This document shows, piece by piece, positions 47,440-60,505 of a stretch of DNA of 64,000 nt. The stretch is from assembly GCA_965153455.1 (NCBI GenBank), contig OZ234493.1:25224213-25288212 (forward strand). The letters are read 5' to 3'. Under the pieces are notes generated by a model, which was not told where the DNA came from, searched no databases, and saw nothing but the letters and a program-made list of their open reading frames with translations. Each line of letters opens with the position of its first letter. Position 1 is the stretch's first letter. This stretch comes from Sphagnum compactum. Lineage: Eukaryota > Bryophyta > Sphagnopsida > Sphagnales. The translations under genes were made by a program, and so were the position numbers.

Positions 47440-47625
47440 AGTTGAGGACTAAGTATGTGAAGTACACCTTGTGTTGTGTATTTGTAATAGTAACACAGTA
47501 GTTGGGATGGGAGTTTGATTCTCAAAAATTTCAACAAATACTAATAAAGTGTGTGTGTGTGTGTGTGTTTTACTAGACCTTTTGTGAATTATTTTGTGCT
47601 GAACATCAGTTGTAAGTATGGTACT
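47440..47625. repeat. dispersed repeat, copy 1 (with GT microsatellite)
   Basis: ACCTTGTGTTGTGTATTTGT and CCTTTTGTGAATTATTTTGT with GCTGAACATCAGTTGTAAGT match a segment at 60335-60505 in the same order and orientation. A (GT)10 run at 47549-47568 lies inside this copy only. Confidence 0.6.
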
Positions 47626-48579
47626 AGATTGGTGGTGGGTTAGCTCCCCAGATACACATGTCTCTGCAGCCCAGTGTCCCAACTGATGGAAGGTTCTGGA
47701 TGATGGCATTCTCCTCAACTATATAATGGGTACCAAAGCCTGGGTTGAATAATTTGTCATTATCAACAGTGGTCCCAATGCATGCAGTTGAGTGTCTCCA
47801 TTGGACCTTAGTCAATGGCTGGGGTCCTCCTATCCTAAACAATGCTTACATCTTTTGGTGAATGATTATGCCACTTTTCTGTTCATGTTAAAAGCATTAG
47901 GAGCTGGGTAATGTTGGTGCTCTTCAACCTACTTGGCTAACCAAGGGCAGATTACCCACCGTAATGGGCAGCAGCTTGCCCCTTCTGTGGTATCACCTTG
48001 CAAATTGGTCAAAAGTGGTAGACCTTACCAATAGGTTCCCTAATTTGGCACACCTCCTTTACATCTCTTCAAGTCTTGCACAGTGTGTGCATACCTAGAC
48101 AATGGCAATCTCCTTGAAGAAATGCTATGCAGAGCTCACTTCTTGTTGAAGAGGCTGGGATGACAAAAACCACCATTGGGTGTTGGTGTCGACTGCTCAC
48201 AATATAGCCTTTTCCTGCAACTTTGGTTCTGGCATTATTCTTTGTCTTAGTCTTGCTCTCTTTGCTCTAAGCACAGTTCCAATCCCCTGCCAATCCACAC
48301 CCATGTCTCTTCTTCCTTTGTCTTCTTCATGTGTCTCAATTCCAAGCATAATTTACTCCAATTTTTTTGGGTTTTCACATAGCAAATTGGAAAACAACAT
48401 GAAACTGGCAGATTGCAGGAAAATAATTTTTCACTGGAAGATCTTGTTGCTGGAAGACAGCAAGAAGTGAGGATAAATTAGAGATGGAAGGTGTGGAACC
48501 AACTTCATAACCTTGTGGAAGAAGCTTTCTTAAAGGGGTATGCACAATTCCCCTGTGCAATTTATGAACATATAATTTG
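47626..48579. other. intergenic DNA, no gene recognised
   Basis: A 72-codon minus-strand frame (47624-47842) and a plus-strand frame (48180-48470) show no known domain. Some sequence could belong to the upstream part of the PPR relic, but I could not match it. Confidence 0.4.
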
Positions 48580-49440
48580 AAGTGGTTGTGAGGCTGATGT
48601 CTTTGTGAAGGTGTAGCCTGGTTGACATGTATGCCAAATGTGGGAGCATGGATGATGCTGGGAGAGTGTCACTTGGACTACCATGATATTGGAACACGTC
48701 AAATGTGGGCAAGTACAGCAGGCACTAGAATTATTTTGACAAATGCAACATGAAGGTGTGCAGCCAGACTGTTACTATTGTAGGGTTGCTGAATGCATGT
48801 GCCAGCATACTTGAACTTGAAGAGGGCAGGTATATTCATGAACAGATCATTCAAAGTAGTTGCAAATCAATTTCTTTTGTGGCGAATAGCTTGGTTGACA
48901 TGTATACAAAATGTCGGAGCATGGATGATGCAGGGAGAGTGTTCAACAAGATGCCATTACACAATTTGGTCACCTGGACCACCATGGTATTGGGACATGT
49001 GAAATGTGGGCAAGGGAAGAAGGCACAGGAACTATTTTGGACAAAGGCAACAGGAACGTGTGCAGCCAGACTCTGTCACTTTTGTGGGGGTGCTGAATGC
49101 ATGTGCTTGTGTCCTTGCACTTGAAGAAGGCAGGTGTGCTCATGAGCAGATCATTCAAAGTGGTTGTGAGTCAATTTCTTTTGTGGGAAATAGCTTGATT
49201 GAAATGTATGCAAAATGTTGGAGCATGGAGGATGCTTGGAGATTTGTTCAACAAGATGCCATCACGGGATGTGGTCTCTTGAAATTCCATTCTTGGAGGA
49301 TGTGCCACGCATGGGCATGGTAAGGAAGCTCTTGAACATTTTGAATGGATGTGTGAAGGTGTACACCCATGATATCACTTTTGTTTTTCTGTCAGCCTGT
49401 ACAGACTACTGGCATCAAACATTAGAAATTTCCCCATTCT
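48580..49440 (+). pseudogene. PPR (pentatricopeptide repeat) protein relic
   Basis: PPR proteins bind organellar RNA. Three diverged copies of a ~100-residue block (P, L and S type motifs) follow one another. The best-kept, in the frame 48750-49124, reads LLNACASILELEEGRYIHEQ, NSLVDMYTKCRSMDDAGRVF and NLVTWTTMVLGHVKCGQGKK. The next, in another frame (about 49055-49260), reads VQPDSVTFVGVLNACACVLA and NSLIEMYAKCWSMEDAW. The first copy (48580-48750) lacks about 27 bp and has a stop. After 49260 a further shift gives HGHGKEAL-like and DITFVFLSACT pieces, then it ends. No start codon, organelle-targeting region or C-terminal E/DYW domain is found. At least three frameshifts mark it as dead. Confidence 0.85.
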
Positions 49441-49648
49441 TTGCTGAATAAATTATTGCTTTGGTGGTTGTCAATTTGCTGTGGCAAATGACCAGTGCGC
49501 CGTTTCAGAATACTCCGGAGTGGATCTCCAGACTAACTCTACAAAGTTTCTCTCATTATTTCTCTGTGCCCACTGCTGGGAGTATTGATATTATGGTAGG
49601 CAGTCAATACTATATTTGTTGTTGTCAAGGGTCCCTGAACATGTGTAT
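49441..49648. other. spacer between PPR relic and tandem repeat
   Basis: No recognisable feature. Confidence 0.4.
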
Positions 49649-49943
49649 GACTATTGCTGATTATCAAACCCTTCATCAGTTTTTGGTTCTTGTGTTACAC
49701 TCATTGATTTGTTACTGTTATGTTGTTGATCTAAAGCCTTTGTATGACTATTGCTGATTATCAAACCCGTCATAAGTTGTTGGTTTTTTTTTTGGTGCTC
49801 ATTGATTTGTTACTGTTGTGTTGTTGATCTACAGCCTTTCGTATGACTATTGCTGCTTACCAAACCCGTCCTCAGTTTTTGGTTTTTGTTTTATGCTCGT
49901 TGAATTGTTACCGTTGTGTTTTTGATCTAAAGCCTTTTGTAAG
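49649..49943. repeat. ~97-bp tandem repeat, three copies
   Basis: Units start at 49649, 49746 and 49845, each with GACTATTGCTGATTATCAAA at its head and TTGATCTAAAGCCTTT near its tail. Copies differ by scattered substitutions and T-run length. No coding capacity is apparent. Confidence 0.85.
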
Positions 49944-50890
49944 TACTACGTAACCTTATTAGTTGGTCATCATCTTTCAAATTCTATCCAGGTTGCATTG
50001 AATCACATGGAGATTTTATGACGACTTATGAAGAAATATGATTTAGCTAAGAGGGATCTCTCTCATCAAGAGTGCGACAATAGGCCTGTAAATTTGCTTG
50101 ACAGCAATGCCCCATGCAAGGTGTCACACCACAAAGGACGGGTACAAGTATCACCAGTTTTGGTCACTGTCAATTTCATTGCAAAGGAAGTGTTAGTATT
50201 GCAGTTTTCCCATGCATTGAAGGATCATTGAGTCTTTCCTGAGCAATTCTAGTACCAAAACAACAAACAAACAACAATTGATTGATGTGTCCAATACTAA
50301 GTACGTTGTTATTCGATTCCTTGAGGACCATCATAAAGCAGGACCATAATAAAGCACTCGAAGGTTTTTTGCTGTATTTGTGAGTGCACCTCCTCAGAAG
50401 ATTTGTTTGTCAGTTGAAGGAGCCTTTTGTGCTTTAGGCTGGGGAAGGTCTGCTCCCAGGAGCCTCCCCTAATTTGAGGGCCGACACCCTCGGGTGCGGA
50501 TTGCAATTTGGGAGTGACTCAAGATGATTGTGACCAAATGAATGTCGAGGAAACATAAGCGTATATTCAAATAATTTGCAACATAAGAATATATGGTGTC
50601 ATTGGACCAAGTTGTCATTGCATAAGATGTAATTAGTTGGCATATATTGAAGACAAGCAACAATCCACATGAATGAATCCACAATTAGTTTGCGCTTATC
50701 AATTCCTTTTAGGGCCAAATTACATGAACTTAACTACCTTGAGAGGTCAATTGGATGTAAAGACAAGTAACATGTACTGCTACAAGTGGAATCACTATTT
50801 TGTTTTACATTTATTGAGGGTAAAAAATTCAACTAGTGTTGAAAAGTGTTCAATATATTGTACTAGTGTGAACCTGGTCCATAATGCACC
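49944..50890. other. intergenic DNA
   Basis: A 67-codon frame at 50028-50231 and the sequence after it look like decayed retroelement or gene debris, but match nothing I can name. Confidence 0.35.
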
Positions 50891-51180
50891 CGTCGAGCTC
50901 CCCCCCGCCCGGTCCTTCCGATTGTCCATTTCGATTCTTTACCCCGTCGACTCCCCCCCCCCCCCGGTCCTTCGCATTTTCCACTTTGATTCTTTAACCC
51001 GTTGATCCCCCCCCCCCCCCCCCCCGTTCCCCTGCTATATATAATTAACTTCTCTTCCCGTGCTAGCCTCCCCCTGCCCGTGCTGGTCCCCCTCCGGCTG
51101 GCCCCCCCCTCCGCCCCGTCACCTATCACCCGCTACTTCACCGGCCTCTTCCTCCCCCACCCCCGAAAACCCCCATCACA
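50891..51180. repeat. C-rich tandem repeat (54-55 bp unit) and C-rich tract
   Basis: A unit of CGTCGACT, a run of C, GGTCCTT, then TTTCGATTCTTTACCC occurs at 50891, 50945 and, partially, 51000. C runs grow to ~19 bases and C-rich sequence continues to 51180. The complementary strand is G-rich and gives an artefactual Gly/Arg-rich frame. It may form i-motif or G-quadruplex structures. Confidence 0.75.
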
Positions 51181-52483
51181 GACAGACGAACTGTCTGAAT
51201 TAATATTATATTGGTGTTACATTTTTCTAACATTAGTTCTGAAACATACAATTGGAAATGAAAATTTCAATATTTAGAATATCCAAAAGCACTTTTTAAG
51301 TGGTCTAATTAATTTATGCTTTTATAACTTATCCTAATAAAACTTTCAGAACATCAATCAATGAATGAGTTTGTTGAAACTTACTACTTAAAAAGTCCCT
51401 AATATAGCTCCCTTAACCTTCTGAAATTTCAATCCTCTTGAAAGTTTCGCAAATTTAGCTCTTGAAATTTTTCTTAAAAACTCCGAAAAAATAATTTGAA
51501 ATATCCTGAAATTCTACTGTATATATATATATACATACTGATTCCTGAACTTTTGAAAACATCCTAAAATCAAAATTTCAGAATATCAAAATTCCTAAAC
51601 TAGCAAAAGCACAAAAACCAGTTGGGCAGGTAGACAGATGAAATTGAAATTTAGGTCAGATGGTCTAAAGTTGCAAAAAGCTGTCCTATGTAGCGTAGTT
51701 GTCCTATGCACTTCAAGTTGTTGAGAAGGTTGTCTATAAGGGACTAGCACCTAAAACTGTCAGTGCACCCTAAACCAACATCTAGAAAGGTCTCATATTA
51801 CTATTCTAACGTGCTTTTAAGTGTTGTATGTTCAAGTGACTAAATCTTTCTTCAATATTTTAGTTTGACTTGGCTATTGAATTTTGAACATTGTGGCAAC
51901 AAATGTTTCAACTTGGGAGGTTTTGGGTTATCGAATGTGAAGACTTGTTGATCTTTGTGTGCTCTATCTCATAACCATGCAAAACAAAAGACACTTAAAC
52001 CATTATACAAAATCTATATCTTTGGTTTTTGTTTTTTTGTTTAAAGGCATATATCTATGCAATTGAATTTCATTAAACCAAGTTTTTTCCTTATGAAAGG
52101 CTAAAAGAGAACTAGTGTAATCTTGCAACCAAATGAAAACAAGCCACATGTCTAAACAAGGATTGTAACTTGGTAAACCCCATTAATTTCTCATTTTGAT
52201 TCTTTGAATGTGGGTTTTGTAGGATCTCTAGAAGGGTGTGCAACAATTTTTTCACAAAACTTTTCCTTTCTCTTTCAAAATGCACTACCCATAGAAACAA
52301 ACATAGTAAGATTCAAGACCACATTGGGTGATACAGTAGGTTCTATTGCATTTGGAGAATTGAAATTTGCATTATTATGAAAAGGATTGATGGCTACATA
52401 CGACTTAGAAAAAAGATGGAACTTGAAGTTCATTGGAACTTGAAAGGGTGGCATAGCCAAGAAACGAAACCTTAAAACAACTT
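51181..52483. other. AT-rich intergenic DNA
   Basis: No gene is seen. A short TATATA run lies at about 51520-51533. Confidence 0.5.
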
Positions 52484-52602
52484 AGGTATGCATTACATAC
52501 ATAAATGTTCGAGTATGAATGCTCAGGTATGCACAACAAACACAAATGTTTGATATGAACACTCATTTATGCATGATAGACACAAATGTTCAAGTTTTAG
52601 CA
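52484..52602. repeat. ~41-bp tandem repeat, three copies
   Basis: Units begin at 52484, 52525 and 52565 (AGGTATGCATTACATACATA, AGGTATGCACAACAAACACA, ATTTATGCATGATAGACACA) and each continues with AATGTT. Confidence 0.65.
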
Positions 52603-55600
52603 CAATGCACTTACATTTTGTAAAAGAGTTAAATCGCACAACACACATGACTCACATAACATTCAAAAAACTTAAGTTTTAGAAAACATGTAGAACATTC
52701 ACAACATTTAGGATTCATAAATAGGTGGGATTGAACTCAAAAAAGATATTCAAATATGTGAGAAAAAAATTTATGAACATTGAATCGGTGAAGAACATGG
52801 ATTGTAAATGTGATGCCAAGTTTTCAAAACTTTGTACCATTGCAACTTGCAACATTCTAATCTCTAACGCATCGACATTCAAAAACCCATAGACATATTA
52901 TGTAATTGTTGATTACAATAAGAAAAATATCCAAGTTCATGCATACTTTCAAATGAGATAAGATGTTGGTACCTTGTCATTGTGTCACTCTAGACATTGA
53001 AAAAACCACATATAGCAAAAATTTGATCTTGGACGCAATATCACAAAATGATGCGATCAAAGGTGGGAATTGGAAGATCTGCAAAAAAAACATTTATGAG
53101 CTTTGGAGGCTTACTTTGATAAACAAAAAAGTTTTGCCCTTGTGGCATTCCTTCATTGCATTTGAACACCATTACAACTTGCCCAATTCGATTATTCAAA
53201 ACTAAATCTATCAAGGCACCCAAAAAAAATCTTATCATATTACAATACTAGACTTTTGAAATCCTAAATTAGTATTGAGACAAACCTTGTTCCTAATCTT
53301 TCATTAGTGTTGAGATCAAAGCCACACTTAGGGGAACACATCTTGCAATTCAAAATCCTTGAGGCCATTCATTAGGCAATTTTATTTGTTGTCATGTAAT
53401 AAAAATTTGCCACAAATGTTTTTTTTGGATTGTAATAGGTTTTAATTTTAAATTATTTATCCTAAATTTAAAATTACAATCCTAAATATATTTCAAATCC
53501 AATCCATTTTATGATCTATTTTGAGCACATATGGCCTTTGTTATAGGATCCTTTCTTTGACCATATTAATGTCCTTTTTTTTTTAAGGTTTGGGGCTGCT
53601 ACACTCACCATTCACAAGGGAATTTAATGACATTTTTTATTATTTTAATGAATTCATTATTAATTTTTTTAAAAAATAAATGAGTTTCAACTTGGGTTGA
53701 GTTTTTATTTGTTTTTAAGGGGAAAAATGAGTGTTTAAAAAAAACACAAAAAAAGAAAAAAAAAAGTTTGATTTACTCAATATCTTTATTTCGCTAGTTT
53801 TATGTGCTTTTATCTAAAATGTATTGACACTTGGAGTCACTTGTGAAGAGGTGGTTATGATGTAACTTCAAGTTGGAGGTTTAAAAAGGCCAACAATTAT
53901 GCAACTCGACCAAACTTGAAACAATGAAGTGAAAGAAGAAAAACAAAGTGCACAAATAATGTGGAAGAACCCTCTTCATAAATAGCTATTACCCATCGCA
54001 CCATTAGTTTGTTAATTCACTCAAGATAACTAAGAAAACAAATTCAAACCACAAAATCAAGCCATTCCATTGGCTAAAAAATTAATATTTAAGCCTACAT
54101 GCAACCCCATTACCTAATCACCTCTCCTATTCATTAGATGGATTGTGTTTCAAGTTCTATTTTCTTTTTGTTTTTTGCATCGGGCCATTTTGATTGGCCC
54201 ATCACCAAAAATAAAACTAAAACTTGGGAGGCTCCCCCAAAATAACAGTTTCTATGTGAGGATGGAGTGCTTCACCCTTGGCTTATTTATATAAAGTGGG
54301 AAGGGGACAACTTTGAGCAAAGGATATGAGATAAATCGAAGTGCTATTGGGAACAACCTTGGGGAACATGTGAAGAATTTGGGGAACATAATGGGGGAAC
54401 TCATTGGGAACACAAGAATAGAAATTTCCATCTGCACCCAACCCTCCCCCCCAAATTCTTGTCAAATATTTTTGTGTAAAACAAAAGAAATTGGCCACTT
54501 GAATAATGAATACAACCAATTTACAATTTTTTTTATGAAAATTCAACTTAAATTAAAAATATTTAGAAAGAGGTTTTGGTTTCAGTTTATGTTTTAATTG
54601 GATATTAGTTCAAATGTTGATTCTGAGTTTGATTTTGATTCCAATTTTGCCAAAGTGTAGAATTACAATTTGGGAAACAAGAGTTGGCCCAACAACCAAA
54701 TGTAAAACTAACCCACCAACTAACATTTGTCTCTTACTTTGCAAAGGATTCAAAAAATGTTTTTGGAATGGTGAACAAAAAGGTTAAAGATGCAAGGTGG
54801 TGATAAATGTGAGAGGTTAACAACATTTGGACAAATTGCAATTGTTAGATTGATTTATTATGCCATATAATGCACCCAAGTCAAGTAAGGAGTTTTATTT
54901 TGGTCTAAATTTTCATGGTTACAAAATGCAATCCCCTAATGTACAAAATCAAGGTTCTCCCACTAAGATCAAAATTGAATCATGGCCAAACCTCCATATC
55001 TTTCAAAATATTTAAGTACCGACATCATGTATTTCCTAATACCACCCATTTGAATGTGTTCCATTATAGTATAATTAATATTTGTTTCCAATATTTCATG
55101 ATATAATTATACACACTAATATAATCACATATGATCATTTAAGATTATGACCGTTGTTTTTTTTTTTTTTAATGTGAAATTTTGTCAAAACACAAAAAAT
55201 AAAAATGGAAAGTGAATATTCTATCACAATAATCTCATTTTTATTTTTAAAATCACCAAATTTGAAAGAAAAATAAATTGATCACATTTGGACTTTGATT
55301 TTAGTTCATTTAAAAAATTAGTTTTAAACTATTTAGATAGGTTCTAAGAACATGTGACCATTTAATGTTAAATCCCTCTTTCAAATGGTGGCCAACATGA
55401 CACAACATTATAAAATTGAAAAAAAAAATCCCAAAGTGTGACTTGATTGATGAACTAGTAAGAAAATGGACCCTTTAATGACATATGTGATATTTGTTAA
55501 AACAAGGTTTTACATTGCACATCAATCAATCTTTAACCATTAACCCTTGCATGATGTTTTTGGCATTATAAACTCAATTTTCAAGATAGACAATAAATTT

Positions 55601-58600
55601 CCAAAAATTTCAAATTGTTTCATTGAGCAATCAAGGTAAGCATGTGCAAGATTTGTTCAAATAAAAATGAACCTTAGATTTAATCATATTTATGAAAAAT
55701 TTAGTGATCTTATGAACATAAATTTTTTCATCCTTGTTATGGACAACATCCTTAATATCATAATAGTACCCAACTATTACATTAAAGGTGATAATAGTGA
55801 TTCATAGAGATGTGAAATTTTATTTTTAACCTTCATATATGTATTTGTTTTTCTAGCTTGAATTTAAACCAAACCACATTCCCTTAAAATGATTTGGTTT
55901 AAGAGAATTTTAAAACATGTTTTTAAAACACCTTTGACTTTGTCATACCTTTTATGTTTTTAAAAAATAAACTTTTTGGGTTGGGATATAGATGGAATTT
56001 AAAAGCCAAGTGTGAATGATTATTATTTGAAAATTTTGTTGCTTGGATCCATTGTAAAACAACCTAGACTTGAATTTTTTTGACACTTGCAATAACCCCA
56101 TTGAAAAGGTGAAGGATGTTTCAAAAAGCATGCACATAATGTGAATTGAAGAAAAAGGTGAGCCCTAGATCACTTATGATGTATATACACAATTAAAAAT
56201 GACCTAAAATGTGAAAGATGGATTGCATATTACAAACAAATGATTAAATGAACAAAAAGGTGAATGATGACTTGCAACCCAATGTAAACACAATCATAAA
56301 ATGGTCAAAAGAAGATAGACAACTTAAGAACCACACATGTACCAATATATTAGTGATAAAGTGAAAAATGGTTGGGATGTTACAACCCTAGCCTTGGGTT
56401 CACAATCAAGATTGCGACAAAGATAAAAAAACATTTTGAAAGCAAGTTTAAGACATGGTGAGCATGATGCTCTCATTCAAATGATAATGAAAATGTTTAC
56501 AAGTCAAAAATTGGTTCCCAAATTCAATTCTTAGTTTGGAAGTTGGGAATCACAATGCAAGTCTTGAATCTTTGGGACAAGTTTGGACCAATGTTGTGTG
56601 AGTATATTCATTACCCAAACATACCCATTGGGTATATGTGTTTATTGATATAATTTCATTTATTTTTATTTTTTTGGACATACTCTAAACTTATGTTTAC
56701 CTTTTTTTCACATGGAGGGATTTTTAGACCTTTTTCACCCATTTTGCACATGTTTGATTTATGCATATTTGGCAATGGTTTTAATTTAGGTTTTTTTTCA
56801 TAGCGTATAAAATTTTTATATCTTTATTTAACTTATACATTACCCAAATATAAGTTAAAACGTAACTCTATTTATAACCCTAAAACTAAAACCTACTATT
56901 CCATTTGCATTAGACCTTTCATTTAAGGTTTATGATGTCATTTGTTGTTTCTATTTACATTTTTCAAATTTTCTTACCATTTTACATTTCCTTTTGGCAT
57001 TTTGCAATTTGTTTTGAAGTGAAAATGTGAATCAAACCCTTGCTTTTTGAAGAGTTTGATGTTCAATCAAAGTGAAATGCCATTGCCAATTAATGTTGTT
57101 GTTGCAAGTTCTTCCTCTAACAAGCTTGTAATCATGATTGCACCAAAAGCTTTTGAGGTCAAACTCCAAAATCAATTAGTGCTTTGTGTCAACAAGAATT
57201 GTTTTGGATTCATTGGAGTTGCAAGTCTAGTCAATGGACATTTTACAAACCAAATGCCAACGACCCTATTACACTTGAAAGTGAGCATATTCTTTGTTGT
57301 ATCTTTTGCCATTCTTTTGCTTTTAGTGGTAGTGATTTATGATTAAAAAAATTCGGGCAAAAAATGTTTAATCTCTTATAAAATGAATAATGGGACTTTA
57401 ACCATGAAAGAACAAGTTGAATGTGAGCATTTCAATATTGGTGATAAGAATTCAAATGAGGTTGCACAAATACAAGTTTCATCATGAAAGTTTTTTAAAA
57501 TCAAGATTAGAGTTTCAAGATTTAGAAATTCACTCTAGGTTCCACTTTCACAATTTTTTGGGAATATCTCACCATATAAAGAAGGTGAAAAGTCACATAG
57601 AGCTTTGATTGATGATTTTGTTTTGCTTCTTGTGAAAGGGTTATTCCCTTCAAGTATGGTTTAAAACCTAAGATGAGGCAATTTTCTTTGGGCATGGTGT
57701 GTGCATCATGTAGAACTTTAAATGAAGAGGCATTATTTTCTATGATGAAGTGTACACTTGAAGAATTTTTTTCCTTGATGTGAATGTTGTAGCTTTAGTC
57801 ACAACTACATTCAACCCTTGGATAAAAAAGGTGTGCTTCACACTTTCACTCTTATGATTAATTTCCTAACTTTGGATTGGGAATCAAACACACAAAAAAT
57901 GAATTTTTTGAATGAAAGAAATTATGGGAGTTGATCTTGCTAATCAATTGTAGGTTTTGTTTGATCAACGAATATGGTCTAACAAACAAAACCATATGTT
58001 ATGTGTAAAAAGGAAGGACAAATTTATTTACAATGACAAATGCATTCAAATCAATTGTGAGTTTTGTTGATTTGGGGATTCATGAATCATTTGAAGCTGT
58101 TTGTTTTGGCTTTGCCTTTTTGAAAGCTTGGCACTATTGACAAAAATATGAGTTATAACTTGTAGTTAGTGAATATCCAAACTACCCAATTTGCAATTTT
58201 GTTTTGTATAAACATGGCAAAAAAATGTGAGGAATGTAAGGTGAAATGGACAAGTTGCAATTAATGTGTATTATAATCATCAAACATTGGCTTTGGAAAG
58301 AAAAATTCCAATGGCATAAATTTGGGCCATTGCAAAAGTTGTCACGTCAATTTTGCCTTTGATTGTATCATGCTGCATGTTCAATCAATGCCACAATTAT
58401 TGATTTTTTTGTATTGCAATTACAAATGTGATTAACCTTAACATGACATTAACTTTGGAGATCTTTTACTTATAATATTTTAGATTTATATTCCCCAAGT
58501 TAAATTTAATGTGAAAATTGTTGATGTTAACAAGTAGGATTTGTGATTAGAAGTCACACATGTGTTTGTTCCATTTTTGGATTTTATTGATAAATTTGAC

Positions 58601-60334
58601 CAAAAGAGTGCTTGCATGATGTTGGTTTTAATGTTTGACCCCAAATTATTTAAATATATATCCATAATGAACAATAATGTGGGAAGATAAAAAGCCACAT
58701 TTGTAATAAAAATGAATGATTTTAGAACCGTAATCCCCTTTTTGAACTTTGTTTACCAAAACAATCCATCATATTGTAAATCCAACAACAAAATATATTG
58801 CCAAAAAACCATTGCATTTTAGTATAGTCAAGGATGTAAGTTATGTTCCCAATTTTGTGAGTTTCTATTCCTGACTAATTTTTTTTTTAAATTGTCAGTT
58901 TTTGATAACAACTCAATTCATTTCCCCCCTTGTTTTAATTTTGTTGTTGGTTTGATTGATATGTAATACAAAGCTGGTGTGTCCTAAATTTGTTTATATC
59001 TGAATGTAAGTAAAATGCAATTTATCTTGTTTTCAAAAAGAATTGTTGGCTTATTTTGTGAAGATCCACTAAAGTAGTTGAAAGCAAATGAGGTTCAATT
59101 TTCTAATATTAGGTATTTGGTTCATCAAACTTTAGGTATCATAGGCAATCAAATTGAAGCCAAGCAAATTTTTTTGTAGTGTTGGGATTTTGATAGGGCT
59201 TTATAGATGCCAACTTGGAGCTTTGAATCTAAATAAACTTGTGTTGGTTTCCCAAAACTTTCCAAGTTTTCCCCACTTTAGTATAGAAGAAAATGCAAAT
59301 GAGTCCCTTGATGATTTTGGGGATTGTGAGGCTGATGGAGTAGGTGGAATTTTTTTTGAAGACCATGTAGAAGATTTTGTTGATTCTGATGACGGGGTAA
59401 AAATTCATTTAAACATGTGCATTATATATGTGTGGCAACTACAATTAATTTCGTATTACATTTCATTTTTTCATTGTGTTGTTTTCTTGGATTTTTTTGT
59501 GCCATGTGATTAAGTTTGCAAGTGATGAATTAACAATTTGTTATAGGTGGTCTTTAGTTTTGTTGGCATGTCAAAAGGTTATTCAACCCATACACCCGTA
59601 AACTTGGGTAGATAAGTGAGAGATGATGATTTGTGAGAAGAAAACGATGACTATTTCTTAAGTCTATTTGGGATTTAGAGGATCTCATGTTTCTACGGGT
59701 GGACACTAGTGTTCCAAATTAATGGTTCCTTGGGCATTCACTTTGTGATTATGTTTGGTTTGGGGGTTATGGGTGTTGGGTCAACAAACACGAGCATGTT
59801 AATCAATCCCAAAAACTAAATGAATTTTGATGCACAAAAGCCTTGCAAGACTTTATGTGTGTATGATTGGTATAGGAAATTTGTCTTCGATAGGAGATGT
59901 TGGATTTCATTAAATAATTCGGATTAACATTGGATCCACATATGAGATAAGATTTACATTGACAATCCAAAATCTAAACAACCTCCATTTGGAAAAGAAA
60001 ACAGTGTAATGAATTGAATCCAAAATGTGGACTTTTTTTCCTTATTAAAATGAAATTAAGAAAAACCCTGATTTTTACCTTACAATAGGGTAATACATGA
60101 TCAGTGGAGTACTTGGACCTTACCTTAAATCTAAAATTAAAAATAAAAATATTTGGACTTTACCTGAATTTTTAAAGAATGATAGGCAATATATATTTAT
60201 CTTAAGGGTAAGTTCTCTAAGAATAATTATGTAACTTCTTCCATGAATATATTGTACCTACAACTCATGTTTCACACTTCTTTGTCGAACATTTATTTGT
60301 TCAGCAAAACAAGGTTTGAAAGTTTGAAAGTGAA
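52603..60334. other. long AT-rich stretch without recognised genes
   Basis: All frames are interrupted often. The longest candidates are 57047-57346 plus (99 codons, Leu/Val-rich end, begins at TTG) and 59154-59513 plus (119 codons, with an acidic middle, ESLDDFGDCEADGVGG). Neither shows a domain, and neither has convincing splice sites or a promoter. Poly(A/T) runs and simple repeats are common. Confidence 0.45.
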
Positions 60335-60505
60335 TTTCTCAAAATTTGAACAATTGAAGAATAAATGTGCCAAATACATTTTGTGTTGTGCATTTGTAAA
60401 TAGTAACCCAACGGTTTTCAATTTTCAATCTTTTTTTTCCTAACTAAGCCTTTTGTAAATTATTTTTGTGTTGAACATTAGTTGGAAGTATAATGTCAAA
60501 AATAC
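60335..60505. repeat. dispersed repeat, copy 2
   Basis: ACATTTTGTGTTGTGCATTT and GCCTTTTGTAAATTATTTTT with GTTGAACATTAGTTGGAAGT match the copy at 47440-47625 in order and orientation. The GT run of that copy is missing here. Confidence 0.6.

Noticed and set aside
50863-51129. Gly/Arg-rich minus-strand frame
   Set aside because: It arises from the complement of the C-rich tandem repeat; composition alone explains it.
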